Below are positions 1 through 9,419 of a DNA stretch of 64,000 nucleotides, piece after piece. A program made the position numbers and the translations under genes. This DNA comes from Bacteroidota bacterium (GTDB lineage: Bacteria > Bacteroidota > Bacteroidia > Flavobacteriales_D > Sanyastnellaceae): contig JAQCFW010000008.1 of assembly GCA_027619225.1 (NCBI GenBank), positions 22,861 through 86,860 of the forward strand. The letters are read 5' to 3'. Below the pieces are notes generated by a model, which worked only from the letters and a program-made list of their open reading frames with translations, was not told where the DNA came from and made no database searches. How positions within the stretch are numbered: the first letter of the stretch is position 1; each line of letters starts with the position of its first letter.

Positions 1-142
1 AGGTTGGCGCAACGCTATCCCTTTGAAAAGAGGAGGAACACCTGAGGATGTTGCGAATGCATGCATTTTCTTAGCCAGCGACATGTCTTCGTATGTCACA
101 GGCCAAACGTTGAATGTTTGTGGCGGAATGATCACTGCGTAG
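1..142 (+). CDS. Short-chain dehydrogenase/reductase, C-terminal end (partial)
   Basis: Open at the window's left edge. The frame starting at base 2 gives the last 46 residues of an SDR-family oxidoreductase and ends at the TAG at 140-142. The visible part has the usual SDR C-terminal pattern: a proline/arginine-rich loop ([12 protein letters not shown]), a helix with [13 protein letters not shown], and the final strand (LNVCGGM). This is typical of FabG-like or other NAD(P)H-dependent classical SDRs. The catalytic Tyr-x-x-x-Lys and the nucleotide-binding glycines lie outside the window, so substrate cannot be judged. The vWA gene starts 9 bases downstream, so they may be co-transcribed. Confidence 0.85.
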   Translation, partial: GWRNAIPLKRGGTPEDVANACIFLASDMSSYVTGQTLNVCGGMITA

Positions 143-151
143 GGATTTTTG

Positions 152-2278
152 ATGCACGATTTATTGACTGATATTCAGGTAAACGCTCCACTCTGGAAAT
201 GGATTCTAGGAGGGTGTGTTGCATTAGGTCTTGCTTTACTCCGCTACGCCATGGGGTCTGACAGACCAGCACAATCATGGTTGCGTTGGGGATTAGGGGC
301 ATTGAGATTTGTTATTCTAGGAACGCTGTGCTTTCTGCTGCTAGAGCCTTTGATAAAATCTCTAAGTCAAGAAGTAGAATCTTCAAAAATAATTTTAGTT
401 CACGACGGCACTTCTTCTCAATGGATGGGAAAAGATAGCACGGCTAAGAAACTTGAATTACAGAAGTGGATTAAAGAGCTCCCAGAGTTTTTTAACACAC
501 AAGGAATAGAAACCAAGAGTTTTGTTTTCGGGGCTCAACTTCAGAGTCTCACTTCAGTATCTATCAACGAGGACTCGCTTGTGTTTGATTCTCCAAGAAC
601 CGATATAGCTGGGGCGATTGAAGGGGTTCGAGATCTTTTTTCTCATAAAAATATTGCTGCTGTAATTGTCACAACTGACGGGCTTTCTAATAGGGGCAAC
701 AATCCTGAGTTTGGCTCCCAATTCATGAACGCTCCTCATTTCTTTGTGGGAAGTGGAGATACGACTCACATTAAAGATTTAAAGATTGTAGATTTAATCT
801 GCAACCATGTCGCCTACTTGGGAAATGACTTTCCTGTGGAGGTTAGGCTACATTCTCGGGGATTTAAAGGAGAGAATATTAAATCCACCATCTATATTAA
901 TGGCGAGAAAAGAGACGATGTCGTTTGGTTAAGTGAGTCAGAAGTAGATTCTAAAAGCCACAAATTCACAATAAGGGCGGACAAGGTGGGAGCTCTAAAA
1001 ATACGAGTCATCTCAAGGGCAGAGATCTCTAATGAGGACTTGATGTCCAACAATTCCCGCACAGCCATTATTGATATTCTCGAAAGTAAAAGGAGAGTCT
1101 TGATTGTAGCTGATGCTCCACACCCGGATGTGGCAGCTGTAAAAAACGCTGCACAAAGCAACAAGCATCAAGAAGTAGAAGTTGTTTGGGCTACCGAGCT
1201 AAATCAAAATGAAGAGATGCCCGATTACGATATCATGATTCTTCACAACCTACCAAACCCTCAAGCACCCCTTCCTGAAATCGTAAGTGAAGCAATTGCA
1301 CAAGACGTTCCAATGTTATTTATCGGTGGAGCTAATGTGGATTGGAGGCAACTTCCATTAGAAAGAACTGGAATAATCTATGAGACATCTGACCTCTCCG
1401 AAAATGTAGGCGGCAGTGTGAATGATGAGTTTTCTTTATTTTCATTTGAAAAGACCCTTGAAACGAAGCTTTCGTATATGCCACCATTAAACTCTGTTTT
1501 GGGGAAGGTTGAAGCAAAAAAATCATTCGATGTATTGCTTTATAAGAAGTTAGGTTCGCTTGAAACTACTTGGCCTTTGTGGGCGTTCAATAAAGACGCA
1601 GCGGGAAGGAGAAGCGGAGTGATCTTAGGTGAGGGGATCTGGAGATGGAGGATGGAAAGTTTTATTAAAGATGGAAATTTCGAAGCATTCGATGAATTAA
1701 TCAACAACTCTATAAAATACCTGTCGAGTAGAGATGATGTTAGGCGATTTAGAATAGAGTCCCCTCACAAATTGTTCGAAGATGAAAGAGTAAAATTTAC
1801 CGCTCAAGTTTATGATGCTTCGCTTAACCCTACAACAGAGGTGGATGTAGAGCTATCAATCTCAGACAAAGATGGACAGGAGTTGGATTTTTTCTTCACT
1901 ACTGAAAACAATTACTACTCCCTAAATTGTGGCAGGTTTACACCTGGAACTTATACCTGGGAATCACATTGTGTATTAGATTCAGAGGTAAGAGAGTTAA
2001 AGGGTGAATTTAACGTAGTTGAACTGAAAGCTGAACAAACATCATCGGCTGCTGACCACGGCCTTTTAAAAAGACTTAGCAAGAAATCTGGAGGATTATT
2101 CCTTGGAACTATTGCTGACGCTGAGTTAACAAGGGTAATAGACAATATTGAACTTAGAGATATTGTACATGAATATACTGAAAGGCAAGAACTTATTCGT
2201 TATGATCTTCTAGTTTGGCTTATACTTGGAGCATTAACTTTAGAATGGGTAATTAGAAGGAGGCAAGGAGGATATTAA
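152..2278 (+). CDS. vWA / glutamine-amidotransferase-like membrane protein
   Basis: A 708-residue protein with two N-terminal membrane segments (about residues 15-32 and 48-66) and one at the extreme C-terminus (about 685-702, then an Arg-rich tail), so most of the chain is one large extracytoplasmic or cytoplasmic loop. The region from about 78 to 190 looks like a von Willebrand A domain with a MIDAS-like DGTSS and a TTDG motif. About 313-430 resembles the class I glutamine amidotransferase-like fold seen in this Bacteroidota family. An in-frame TTG sits just before the ATG at 152, and I prefer the ATG. Exact function is unknown; the family is related to Bat-type vWA proteins. It is followed 48 bases later by a prohibitin-like gene, suggesting a joint membrane role. 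Confidence 0.75.
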   Translation: MHDLLTDIQVNAPLWKWILGGCVALGLALLRYAMGSDRPAQSWLRWGLGALRFVILGTLCFLLLEPLIKSLSQEVESSKIILVHDGTSSQWMGKDSTAKKLELQKWIKELPEFFNTQGIETKSFVFGAQLQSLTSVSINEDSLVFDSPRTDIAGAIEGVRDLFSHKNIAAVIVTTDGLSNRGNNPEFGSQFMNAPHFFVGSGDTTHIKDLKIVDLICNHVAYLGNDFPVEVRLHSRGFKGENIKSTIYINGEKRDDVVWLSESEVDSKSHKFTIRADKVGALKIRVISRAEISNEDLMSNNSRTAIIDILESKRRVLIVADAPHPDVAAVKNAAQSNKHQEVEVVWATELNQNEEMPDYDIMILHNLPNPQAPLPEIVSEAIAQDVPMLFIGGANVDWRQLPLERTGIIYETSDLSENVGGSVNDEFSLFSFEKTLETKLSYMPPLNSVLGKVEAKKSFDVLLYKKLGSLETTWPLWAFNKDAAGRRSGVILGEGIWRWRMESFIKDGNFEAFDELINNSIKYLSSRDDVRRFRIESPHKLFEDERVKFTAQVYDASLNPTTEVDVELSISDKDGQELDFFFTTENNYYSLNCGRFTPGTYTWESHCVLDSEVRELKGEFNVVELKAEQTSSAADHGLLKRLSKKSGGLFLGTIADAELTRVIDNIELRDIVHEYTERQELIRYDLLVWLILGALTLEWVIRRRQGGY

Positions 2279-2326
2279 TTCAATAAAAAAACATTTAAAA
2301 ATTTTAAAACCATCAATATATAGACT

Positions 2327-3163
2327 ATGAATATACCAACAGACGAAGAAAAGAAACGCATACGACTCATCGTCATTGCGACTTTAGTAATTCTCCCAGT
2401 AATTTTACTTTGGAGCTCACTCACAGTAACCATTCAATCAGGTCACGGGGGATTAATTTTTCATACTTTCGGAAACGGAGTAAACCCTGAGGCACCAGCT
2501 ATGCCTAGTGGATTTCATATCAAGGCACCATGGAATAAAATCTATGAGTACGAAGTACGACAGCAAGAACTTTTTGAAAACCTTGAAGTTTTATCATCGA
2601 ATCTCTTAAAGATTAAGATGGATATGACTGTCTTTTACCAGCCCGTTTATGACAAACTTGGATATCTCGAGACTGAGCGTGGATCTCGCTATAAAGAAAA
2701 GGTCATCCAGCCTGCTATGAGGTCTGTAGCAAGAGAAGTTATCGCTCAGTACTTACCTGAAGAATTCAACACCACCAAGCGTGAAGAAATTCAGTTAGAG
2801 ATAGAAACTCGATTGTCTGAAAAACTCTCTAACAACTACATTCAACTGAACGATGTTCTTATTAGAAACATTGAGCTTCCTCTAACTCTTGAACAAGCTA
2901 TTGAACGTAAATTACAACAGGAGCAAGAGTCATTAGAGTACGAATTCCGTATCGAAAAAGCGAGTAAAGAAGCTGATCGAAAACGAATTGAGGCGGAAGG
3001 TATTCGCGATTTCCAGAACATCGTATCTCAGAGCATATCTGACGATTTACTTCAGTGGAAAGGTATCGAGGCTACAACAGAACTTGCAAGCAGCAACAAC
3101 GCTAAAGTTGTTGTGATCGGATCAGGAGACAATGGACTTCCATTAATTCTAGGAGGAAACTAG
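2327..3163 (+). CDS. Prohibitin / SPFH-domain membrane protein
   Basis: 278 residues. A short cytoplasmic N-terminus rich in charge is followed by one membrane segment (about 13-33), an SPFH/band 7 domain (about 38-200), and a long charged helix likely to form a coiled coil (about 190-235, rich in Glu, Lys and Arg). This order and length match bacterial prohibitin-family proteins, which oligomerise into membrane rings and often act with FtsH or as scaffolds for membrane microdomains. ftsH is 4-6 kb away on the other strand. The gene ends 21 bases before a strong hairpin terminator, so the transcript probably stops there. Confidence 0.88.
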   Translation: MNIPTDEEKKRIRLIVIATLVILPVILLWSSLTVTIQSGHGGLIFHTFGNGVNPEAPAMPSGFHIKAPWNKIYEYEVRQQELFENLEVLSSNLLKIKMDMTVFYQPVYDKLGYLETERGSRYKEKVIQPAMRSVAREVIAQYLPEEFNTTKREEIQLEIETRLSEKLSNNYIQLNDVLIRNIELPLTLEQAIERKLQQEQESLEYEFRIEKASKEADRKRIEAEGIRDFQNIVSQSISDDLLQWKGIEATTELASSNNAKVVVIGSGDNGLPLILGGN

Positions 3164-3184
3164 AAACTCTAAATACCATTCATT

Positions 3185-3217
3185 AAAAAAGGCCCGCTTT
3201 AATAGCGGGCCTTTTTT
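3185..3217. terminator. Strong bidirectional intrinsic terminator
   Basis: A perfect 8-bp GC-rich stem (GGCCCGCT at 3191-3198 with AGCGGGCC at 3204-3211, 5-base loop) has an A-run before it and a T-run after it. It can therefore stop both the plus-strand prohibitin transcript and the minus-strand rpmB transcript, whose stop codon is at 3255. Confidence 0.93.
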
Positions 3218-3254
3218 AATGTCTTAAAGTATACTCTTTCGAGTTAAATACATC

Positions 3255-3500
3255 TTATGCTTTTTCAACCAAAATCCCTGCGCTTTTAGCACGGTTCATC
3301 GCAGCAAGTAAACCTATCTTATTGATAGTACGCATAGCTGCAACAGATACTCGTAGAGTTACCCATCTATCTTCTTCAGAGATATAAAAACGCTTGCGCT
3401 GTAGGTTTGGGTAAAAACGACGCTTGGTCTTCGCATTAGAATGACTAACGTTGTTTCCAAACATTACTTTCTTTCCTGTTATCTGACAAATACGGCTCAT
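3255..3500 (-). CDS. rpmB: 50S ribosomal protein L28
   Basis: 81 residues, normal for L28 in Bacteroidota. It opens with the family's [11 protein letters not shown] and has a basic central part ([15 protein letters not shown]) followed by the conserved [14 protein letters not shown] segment. It is a structural protein of the large ribosomal subunit. In most Bacteroidota rpmB is followed by rpmG (L33) and a small DUF4295 gene; here the terminator begins within 40 bases of the stop, so rpmB stands alone. A TAATTTTA box 4-5 bases upstream of the ATG suggests a very short leader. Confidence 0.97.
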   Translation of the reverse strand: MSRICQITGKKVMFGNNVSHSNAKTKRRFYPNLQRKRFYISEEDRWVTLRVSVAAMRTINKIGLLAAMNRAKSAGILVEKA

Positions 3501-3539
3501 GACACTAAAATTAGGAGTGCAAATAAACGACTTTTTTCT

Positions 3540-4016
3540 CTATCTACCAACACTATCAGCAAAACTCTTCAAGGATTCTTTTAAATATTGAACTCCCTTC
3601 TCTACAGACGCTTCTACCACCTCACTTCGATCACCTTCTATATGTTCAATCCAAGATTTACAACCATTTGGACCGGCTACTGAAAAGCAAACTGTTCCTA
3701 CTGGAGTTAACGCTGTCCCTCCTGATGGTCCGGCTATTCCCGTAGTTGCTATTGCAAAATCAACCTTGAGAAGATCTCTACATCCCAGAGCCATAGACTC
3801 AGCAACTTCACAACTTACTACGCCATGTTGTTCAATGATAGAACTGGAAACATTTAAAAGAGAACACTTCACATCTGTTGAATAGGCAACAATACCACCC
3901 CTAAAATATCGACTGGAGCCCGAAACGGAGCTAATCGCCTTCGCGATAGCTCCGCCCGTTAAACTCTCGGCTGTACCGAGCGTAAAGTCACAGTCAGAAA
4001 AATCAGTCAACTGCAA
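3540..4016 (-). CDS. pncC: CinA C-terminal-type nicotinamide-nucleotide amidohydrolase
   Basis: 158 residues corresponding only to the C-terminal (PncC) domain of CinA. It shows the family signatures: TLGTAESLTGGAIA near the N-terminus, YSTDVKCSLL, the VSCEVAESMALG helix, and ATTGIAGPSGG with the conserved glycines. PncC deamidates nicotinamide mononucleotide to nicotinic acid mononucleotide in NAD salvage. The N-terminal molybdopterin-binding-like COG1058 domain is absent, as in many short homologues. The start overlaps the 3' end of the upstream T9SS gene by 14 bases, so translation may be coupled, although the two functions look unrelated. Confidence 0.9.
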   Translation of the reverse strand: MQLTDFSDCDFTLGTAESLTGGAIAKAISSVSGSSRYFRGGIVAYSTDVKCSLLNVSSSIIEQHGVVSCEVAESMALGCRDLLKVDFAIATTGIAGPSGGTALTPVGTVCFSVAGPNGCKSWIEHIEGDRSEVVEASVEKGVQYLKESLKSFADSVGR

Positions 4017-5931
4017 GTCTAATTACAGTGTGAACTCCTGATTGAGAAATATCTACGAGATAAACTCCAGATGCAAGGTCCGAAATATTTACTTGCTCTA
4101 CCATAGAAGTTGTCGTCCAAGAATATAAAATTCTACCATTTAAATCAATGATTTTTACATCATGAGCACCAGCTCTATCGATGACTAACTCAACATTAAC
4201 AGTTGATGGATTAGGGTAAAGAGTTACTTCGCCCTCAGAGAAAGGCTCAGCAATTCCCACGTAATCCTCAAACTCGATATCTGCACAGTCTCCTAAATCT
4301 GCAACGGCTACACGGAGGTGAATTATATCGTTCAAATCAACTGGATCTAAGTCTCCACGAACATGAAGTCCTGGCTCGAAATCTCTTTGGTATATGATTT
4401 CTAGATTGTCAACGACGTCTGGGGCCAAAGAACCGAAAACAGATTCATATCCGTCGAAGTCTAAATCAGGAGTTAAATCACATGCATCGTCAGAATTCCA
4501 TGACGTACCATTGTCCATAGAGTGAACGACGTAAAGGTGGCGGTAGTTTTGAGACCCGGTAGAGTAATCCTCACGAATCGCAGAGTAAGTCACAAAAAGA
4601 TTTCCATCAACATCAGATCCCATGCTAGGAATTCCAGCGAGGTTAACGTAGTAAGCAGCGATCTCATCTTCTAAATCTAGGGTGCCGCTTTCGTCAATGT
4701 CGTAAGCATAAGCGATCGTTAAAGAACTGTCAACGCCGAAGCTTTGGTTCCAGTACTCTAGACCATTGGTTCCTGGGAAGTAGGAAGTAGTTTCATCTGT
4801 AGTATCTGCATCCATGTAATACATTCCTCCAAAAACAACGTGAACCATTCCGTTCCCATCAATGTGAACATCACCAGCACCATCAGAGTTTAAATACTCT
4901 TGGAAAATTCCGTCATCATTAAAATCTTCCCCTCCATCAATAGGCAAACCATCATCAGCAACGTAGTTATCTACTGGAAAGTCTATCACAGCAGTGTACT
5001 CCCAGGTATCTCCGTTATCCTCAGAAATCATCACGAAAGTATCCCTGAAATCGTTGAATACTGTAAAAGCTACTACACCATCGCGAGCGTGAATAGCATA
5101 CGTATCACCACTAAATCCAACAAAATTAGTCGTGTCTAGTGCTGGGAAAGTTTGCTGCTCCCATGTCGCCCCTGAATCTAAAGACCGGTAGTACATAAGT
5201 GCCCCGTCTTGGCCTTGGAATTCGAGTCCGCCGTTTCCTATAGGTGTTGAAATACCCAATACGTGAATCGTGTTTCCATCCGGTCCGCTTGTTGCCGTTC
5301 TAGGCCAAAGAACTCCAAATGGACCATCCATTGGAATGCTCATCTCTGACCAAGTATCATTACTTCCCACAGCTCGAGAAGTAAACAAAAAGGGTGTGTC
5401 GATTCCTGGGTGAGTAACGCTGTACTCTAAGCCAGAAGCTGTATGGCCTATAGAAGCCCAACCACAGCGAACACTCTCAATTCTCTCATACGGTTGTTCG
5501 TCCCAATTCTCACCATCGAAAAAGTTGTACCCTGTACCACGGTCAGGGAACGAGCCAGTCTCCAGACTCATAATCCATCCTGCACTGATTGCATCACCAG
5601 AACCCACAAGTCTATCGTCAATAGCAGCATTTGACTGAAGATCATATTGAGTAAGTCCAATTATTTGTCGCTGGACAACCAAAGCGCGGGTTTGAATATT
5701 TTCAACCTGACCTATTTGCCCTTCTTCTGAGAAAGGTATTAATGGAATCTCATTAAAACCGTCTACTGCAATCGTAGGCATCGGTTTTGAAATCCTTGCC
5801 TCAACAGGCACTTGGGGGACATCGCTTAAAGAAAAGGAAGGAGACGAAGCGTCTTGTTGGGCAAATAAAGGAGCCTGTAAACCAGCTGCTAAAAATAGCA
5901 TTGCTGAGGAAAAAAGTAAAGTTTGTTTCAT
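4003..5931 (-). CDS. Secreted BNR/Asp-box repeat protein with T9SS sorting domain
   Basis: 642 residues. A Sec signal peptide (about 1-24, ending in a short Ala-rich stretch and AQQ) leads into a region with at least three Asp-box repeats of sialidase/BNR propellers (SLDSGATWEQ, SEDNGDTWEY, SMDNGTSWNS). Propeller fold is therefore likely, though no sialidase active site was identified. Two Asp-rich loops (DFNDDG and DIDESGTLDLEDE) look like calcium sites. The last 75 residues form a T9SS type A sorting domain (LYPNPSTVNVELVID, then IIDLNGRIL and LASGVYLVDI). The protein is expected to cross the outer membrane and be surface-attached or released. Substrate unknown. Confidence 0.85.
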   Translation of the reverse strand: MKQTLLFSSAMLFLAAGLQAPLFAQQDASSPSFSLSDVPQVPVEARISKPMPTIAVDGFNEIPLIPFSEEGQIGQVENIQTRALVVQRQIIGLTQYDLQSNAAIDDRLVGSGDAISAGWIMSLETGSFPDRGTGYNFFDGENWDEQPYERIESVRCGWASIGHTASGLEYSVTHPGIDTPFLFTSRAVGSNDTWSEMSIPMDGPFGVLWPRTATSGPDGNTIHVLGISTPIGNGGLEFQGQDGALMYYRSLDSGATWEQQTFPALDTTNFVGFSGDTYAIHARDGVVAFTVFNDFRDTFVMISEDNGDTWEYTAVIDFPVDNYVADDGLPIDGGEDFNDDGIFQEYLNSDGAGDVHIDGNGMVHVVFGGMYYMDADTTDETTSYFPGTNGLEYWNQSFGVDSSLTIAYAYDIDESGTLDLEDEIAAYYVNLAGIPSMGSDVDGNLFVTYSAIREDYSTGSQNYRHLYVVHSMDNGTSWNSDDACDLTPDLDFDGYESVFGSLAPDVVDNLEIIYQRDFEPGLHVRGDLDPVDLNDIIHLRVAVADLGDCADIEFEDYVGIAEPFSEGEVTLYPNPSTVNVELVIDRAGAHDVKIIDLNGRILYSWTTTSMVEQVNISDLASGVYLVDISQSGVHTVIRLAVD

Positions 5932-6017
5932 AAATAAATTGTTAAACTGAATTTAGAAGTCCAAACTAATCAATTATCACCTCTTTACCATAATTTATAG
6001 CAGAAAAATTATATTTA

Positions 6018-6674
6018 TTACCTTTTTAAGATTGCAATTACTGTTTCACGTCCCATCACCTTATCATCTAAATTTACAAGAATTTCAGCATCAAGTGGGA
6101 GATATAAATCAATTCTAGAACCGAATTTTATGAACCCGACTTCCTCTCCTTTTACTAAAGTTTGTCCTGGCTTAATATAGTAGCGGATTCGGCGAGCTAC
6201 AGCACCCGCAATTTGACGGAAAAGAACCTCACCACATTCACCTTCTATTACCAGAGTTGTTCGTTCGTTTTGTATGCTACTCTTGGGATGCCATGCCACA
6301 AGATATTTTCCTGTGTGGTATTTAGCGTACTTAACAAGTCCAGCCATAGGGCTCCACTGACAATGGACATTCAAAGGACTCATGAAAATACTCACTTGAA
6401 TACGTTCATCCTTGAAGTACTCTGTCTCTTTCACCTTCTCAATGACTACGACTTTCCCGTCACTTGGAGAGATTACGTCTCCGACACCTCCCGCTGGAGT
6501 TCTATGAGGTATTCTAAAAAATTGAGCGAATAAAATGAATACGATTGCTGAGCAAGATCCTACAATCCACAATACAATTTCCGGTACCTCGAGATAGTAT
6601 AACACAGCTAAAATCAAAGCTGAAACACCAAGCACAAAGCCCAATGGAATAAAACCTTCTCTATGTAATGTCAT
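6018..6674 (-). CDS. psd: Phosphatidylserine decarboxylase family protein
   Basis: 218 residues, the short type of Psd common in Bacteroidota. N-terminal hydrophobic segments (about 9-50) anchor it to the inner membrane. The core has SPSDGKVV, SIFMSPLNVHCQW and the autoprocessing motif FGSRIDLYLP near residue 183, whose Gly-Ser bond is cleaved to form the pyruvoyl group. It converts phosphatidylserine to phosphatidylethanolamine. The start overlaps the stop of cdsA by 4 bases (ATGA type), so both phospholipid enzymes are translationally coupled. Confidence 0.95.
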   Translation of the reverse strand: MTLHREGFIPLGFVLGVSALILAVLYYLEVPEIVLWIVGSCSAIVFILFAQFFRIPHRTPAGGVGDVISPSDGKVVVIEKVKETEYFKDERIQVSIFMSPLNVHCQWSPMAGLVKYAKYHTGKYLVAWHPKSSIQNERTTLVIEGECGEVLFRQIAGAVARRIRYYIKPGQTLVKGEEVGFIKFGSRIDLYLPLDAEILVNLDDKVMGRETVIAILKR

Positions 6675-7303
6675 AAAACAAACAATCTAATGATTAGTAC
6701 TACAGGGGCCGCAATCAGAAGTCCATCAAACCTATCTAAAATACCTCCATGTCCTGGCAACAAGGAGCCACTGTCTTTAACGTCGGCATGTCTTTTAAGT
6801 GCACTTTGGACTAAGTCACCCAGAGTAGAAAGTATGCCCGTCAAAACGCCCAGCCAAGCACCATCATTGCCCATCCAAAGCCACCCCACGAAAGCGGCAC
6901 CCACCGCCCCGACAAAAGCTCCTTCCCAAGACTTGTTAGGGGATGATTTAGGAGCAAGTCCTCTTTTAATAAACTTCTTTCCGAACACCCTCCCTCCTAT
7001 ATATGCAAAGGTGTCATTCGCCCAAATCCAAGTTAAAAATGCCACTACCTCCCATCCTCTATAATCCGAATTAAAATCCATCCAAGATTCAATTGGTCGT
7101 CCCATCCCCCACAAAGAAACTACAGCAATTGTGATCAGAAAATAACCCAGTGGAGGTCCCTTTAAATGATTGTACTCTTTTAATCCTAGTACTAAAACAG
7201 CTGCCCACAAAATAGAAGCAGAAATTAAATCAAAAGTCGTAGCGAAAACAACAATAGACACGAATACTACCCCAGTTAAGGTACGAGTGATTAATTCATT
7301 CAT
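6671..7303 (-). CDS. cdsA: Phosphatidate cytidylyltransferase (short form)
   Basis: Makes CDP-diacylglycerol from phosphatidate and CTP, the precursor used for phosphatidylserine. 210 residues of mostly membrane helices. The C-terminal signature is intact: APKSSPNKSWEGAFVG, then GHGGILDRFDGLL with the conserved Asp residues. Most homologues in this phylum are about 260-280 residues; the missing length lies between the N-terminal helices and the WANDTFAYIGG segment. Start: the ATG at 7303 overlaps the TGA of a 31-codon ORF upstream. Downstream, psd overlaps by 4 bases. Confidence 0.92.
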   Translation of the reverse strand: MNELITRTLTGVVFVSIVVFATTFDLISASILWAAVLVLGLKEYNHLKGPPLGYFLITIAVVSLWGMGRPIESWMDFNSDYRGWEVVAFLTWIWANDTFAYIGGRVFGKKFIKRGLAPKSSPNKSWEGAFVGAVGAAFVGWLWMGNDGAWLGVLTGILSTLGDLVQSALKRHADVKDSGSLLPGHGGILDRFDGLLIAAPVVLIIRLFVL

Positions 7304-7395
7304 AACTGCAGTATCTCAGAATCAATAAGGATTTGCTGGCGCATCTCTACGCCAGGGGCGAAAGAGTCAGAAAAAACAACAACCCATCCGTTCAT
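7300..7395 (-). CDS. 31-residue overlapping ORF, DUF2007-like N-terminal fragment
   Basis: This ORF fills the whole space between ftsH and cdsA. Its ATG overlaps the ftsH stop (TAATG) and its TGA overlaps the cdsA start (ATGA), the arrangement expected for a translated, coupled gene. The product starts [11 protein letters not shown] and continues with a short amphipathic helix containing VEMRQQIL. As I recall the family, this resembles the first half of DUF2007 'putative signal transducing' proteins (a WVVVF/Y strand followed by a helix). The second half, normally another 35-40 residues, is missing. It may be a truncated gene kept to couple ftsH and cdsA translation, or a new small protein. 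The family link is from memory and untested. Confidence 0.5.
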   Translation of the reverse strand: MNGWVVVFSDSFAPGVEMRQQILIDSEILQL

Positions 7396-9419
7396 TATTC
7401 AGACTTAGGCTTCTTTTTAACCTTACGGACAACATTGGGGGGTTCTTCGATCAACTTAACTCCCACCACCTCTTCTTCAAAAGGTCTTGGTCCTAAAATT
7501 CTCTCAACGTCAACTTTAAAAATCACCTCATCTTTAAGAAGAGCTTCAGCGAGTTCTGTTAGTTTATTCTTATTTAAATTTAGAATTTCTTGTGCCTTTA
7601 CATAAGCCTGTTCTATCACTTTACTCACTTCCTCGTCGATGATACGAGCTGTAGCTTCAGAATACGGTTTTGTAAAAGATTGTTCACCTCTCGAGTCGTA
7701 ATAACTGATATTGCCAATCTTGTCATTCAGACCGTAAACTGTCACCATTGCCTGGGCTTGCTTCGTTACTTTCTCAAGATCACTTAAAGCTCCAGTGGAG
7801 ATTTTATTAAACATGATTTTTTCAGCGGCACGTCCGCCCATAGCAGCACACATTTCGTGAAAAATCTGTTCTGTTGTAGTTATCTGGCGTTCATGAGGTA
7901 GATACCAAGCCGCTCCAAGACTCTTACCCCTAGGAATGATACTGACCTTCATAAGTGGAGAAGCATACCTCAGCAACCAACTCACAATGGCATGACCAGC
8001 TTCGTGGAAGGCAATCGTCTTCTTTTCTGTATCTGAAATCACGCGAGATCTCTTTTCTAAACCTCCAACAATTCTATCAACGGCTTCATTGAAATCTGTA
8101 TGACTCACTGAATTTTTTCTTTTCCTCGCAGCAAACAAAGCCGCCTCATTACACACATTAGCAATATCAGCACCACTAAATCCAGGAGTTTGCTTAGACA
8201 AGAGGTCAATATCAACAGTTTTATCCGTTTTAATAGGTTTTAAATGAACTTTGAAAATTGCCTTGCGCTCATTAATATCTGGCATATCCACATAAATTTG
8301 TCTGTCGAAACGCCCAGCTCTTAGAAGAGCCTTATCCAATACATCTGCTCTATTTGTAGCGGCTATGATAATAACTCCACTGTTAGAACCAAATCCATCC
8401 ATCTCAGTTAGTAACTGATTTAATGTGTTTTCTCTTTCGTCATTTGAGCTAAAGCTTGCATTTTTCCCACGAGCTCTACCTATTGCATCTATTTCATCAA
8501 TGAAGATGATCGACGGAGCTTTTTCTTTAGCTTGCTTAAATAGGTCTCGTACTCTTGAAGCACCTACTCCTACGAACATCTCAACAAAATCTGAACCACT
8601 TAAACTGAAAAAAGGCACCTTGGCCTCCCCTGCAACAGCTTTAGCTAATAATGTTTTTCCAGTTCCTGGAGGACCTACAAGAAGGGCTCCTTTAGGAATC
8701 TTAGCTCCCAACTTAGTATACTTTGAGGGTTTCATAAGAAAATCTACAATCTCTTCAAGTTCCTCTTTGGCCTCATCTACTCCTGCTACATCCGCGAATG
8801 TAATATCAGTTGAGTCTCCCTTTTCGTGAAGCTTCGCCTTTGACTTTCCTATGCTGAAAATCTGATTGCCGGCAGCCCCTCCTCCACTCATTCGCTTCAT
8901 AATGAACATCCAAACCACTATCATGATCACAAGGAAGAAAACCCATGAGAACATCTGTTGTCCCCATTCATTTACTGGCTCATACTTAGAATTTACATTG
9001 TTTAAATCCGTCAGCTGCTTGTAATCTTCTGTATAGCTATCTCCTGGAGGCATTGAAAACCAAACATCTGGACCAGCATACAACCCCATAATCCCTCGTG
9101 AATCATCATCGCTAGAACCTACTAAATCTTCTTTCGCAGATTCAGTTAAATACACTTTGTACACATGACCATCATGTATCACGTGATCTACATCATCTGA
9201 CTCTACATAAGATTTAAATTCTGAAAATTGAATCTCACTTCCTCCACCATCGGAGTTGAGCATGATCATTCCGAGCAACAAAACACCCACAACAGCATAA
9301 ATCCAATAAAAGTTCACGTTTTTAACAGAATCTTTCTGAGGAATAGGTGTGTTAGATGTCGACTTTTTCTTAGAGGTTGACTTTTTACTGGTCAAAGGTT
9401 TTTTCTTGTTATCACTCAT
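7395..9419 (-). CDS. ftsH: ATP-dependent zinc metalloprotease FtsH
   Basis: 674 residues. A Lys/Ser/Thr-rich cytoplasmic N-terminus (1-32), first membrane helix (about 36-54), periplasmic part, second membrane helix (about 157-175), AAA domain with Walker A GPPGTGKT near 250, Walker B FIDEID near 305 and the second region of homology with the arginine-finger motif GRFDR, then an M41 peptidase domain with zinc motif HEAGH near 473. It degrades misfolded membrane proteins and short-lived regulators at the inner membrane. The ATG overlaps the rsfS stop by 4 bases; the stop overlaps the start of the 31-codon ORF. A Pro/Glu/Lys-rich tail ends the protein. Confidence 0.98.
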   Translation of the reverse strand: MSDNKKKPLTSKKSTSKKKSTSNTPIPQKDSVKNVNFYWIYAVVGVLLLGMIMLNSDGGGSEIQFSEFKSYVESDDVDHVIHDGHVYKVYLTESAKEDLVGSSDDDSRGIMGLYAGPDVWFSMPPGDSYTEDYKQLTDLNNVNSKYEPVNEWGQQMFSWVFFLVIMIVVWMFIMKRMSGGGAAGNQIFSIGKSKAKLHEKGDSTDITFADVAGVDEAKEELEEIVDFLMKPSKYTKLGAKIPKGALLVGPPGTGKTLLAKAVAGEAKVPFFSLSGSDFVEMFVGVGASRVRDLFKQAKEKAPSIIFIDEIDAIGRARGKNASFSSNDERENTLNQLLTEMDGFGSNSGVIIIAATNRADVLDKALLRAGRFDRQIYVDMPDINERKAIFKVHLKPIKTDKTVDIDLLSKQTPGFSGADIANVCNEAALFAARKRKNSVSHTDFNEAVDRIVGGLEKRSRVISDTEKKTIAFHEAGHAIVSWLLRYASPLMKVSIIPRGKSLGAAWYLPHERQITTTEQIFHEMCAAMGGRAAEKIMFNKISTGALSDLEKVTKQAQAMVTVYGLNDKIGNISYYDSRGEQSFTKPYSEATARIIDEEVSKVIEQAYVKAQEILNLNKNKLTELAEALLKDEVIFKVDVERILGPRPFEEEVVGVKLIEEPPNVVRKVKKKPKSE

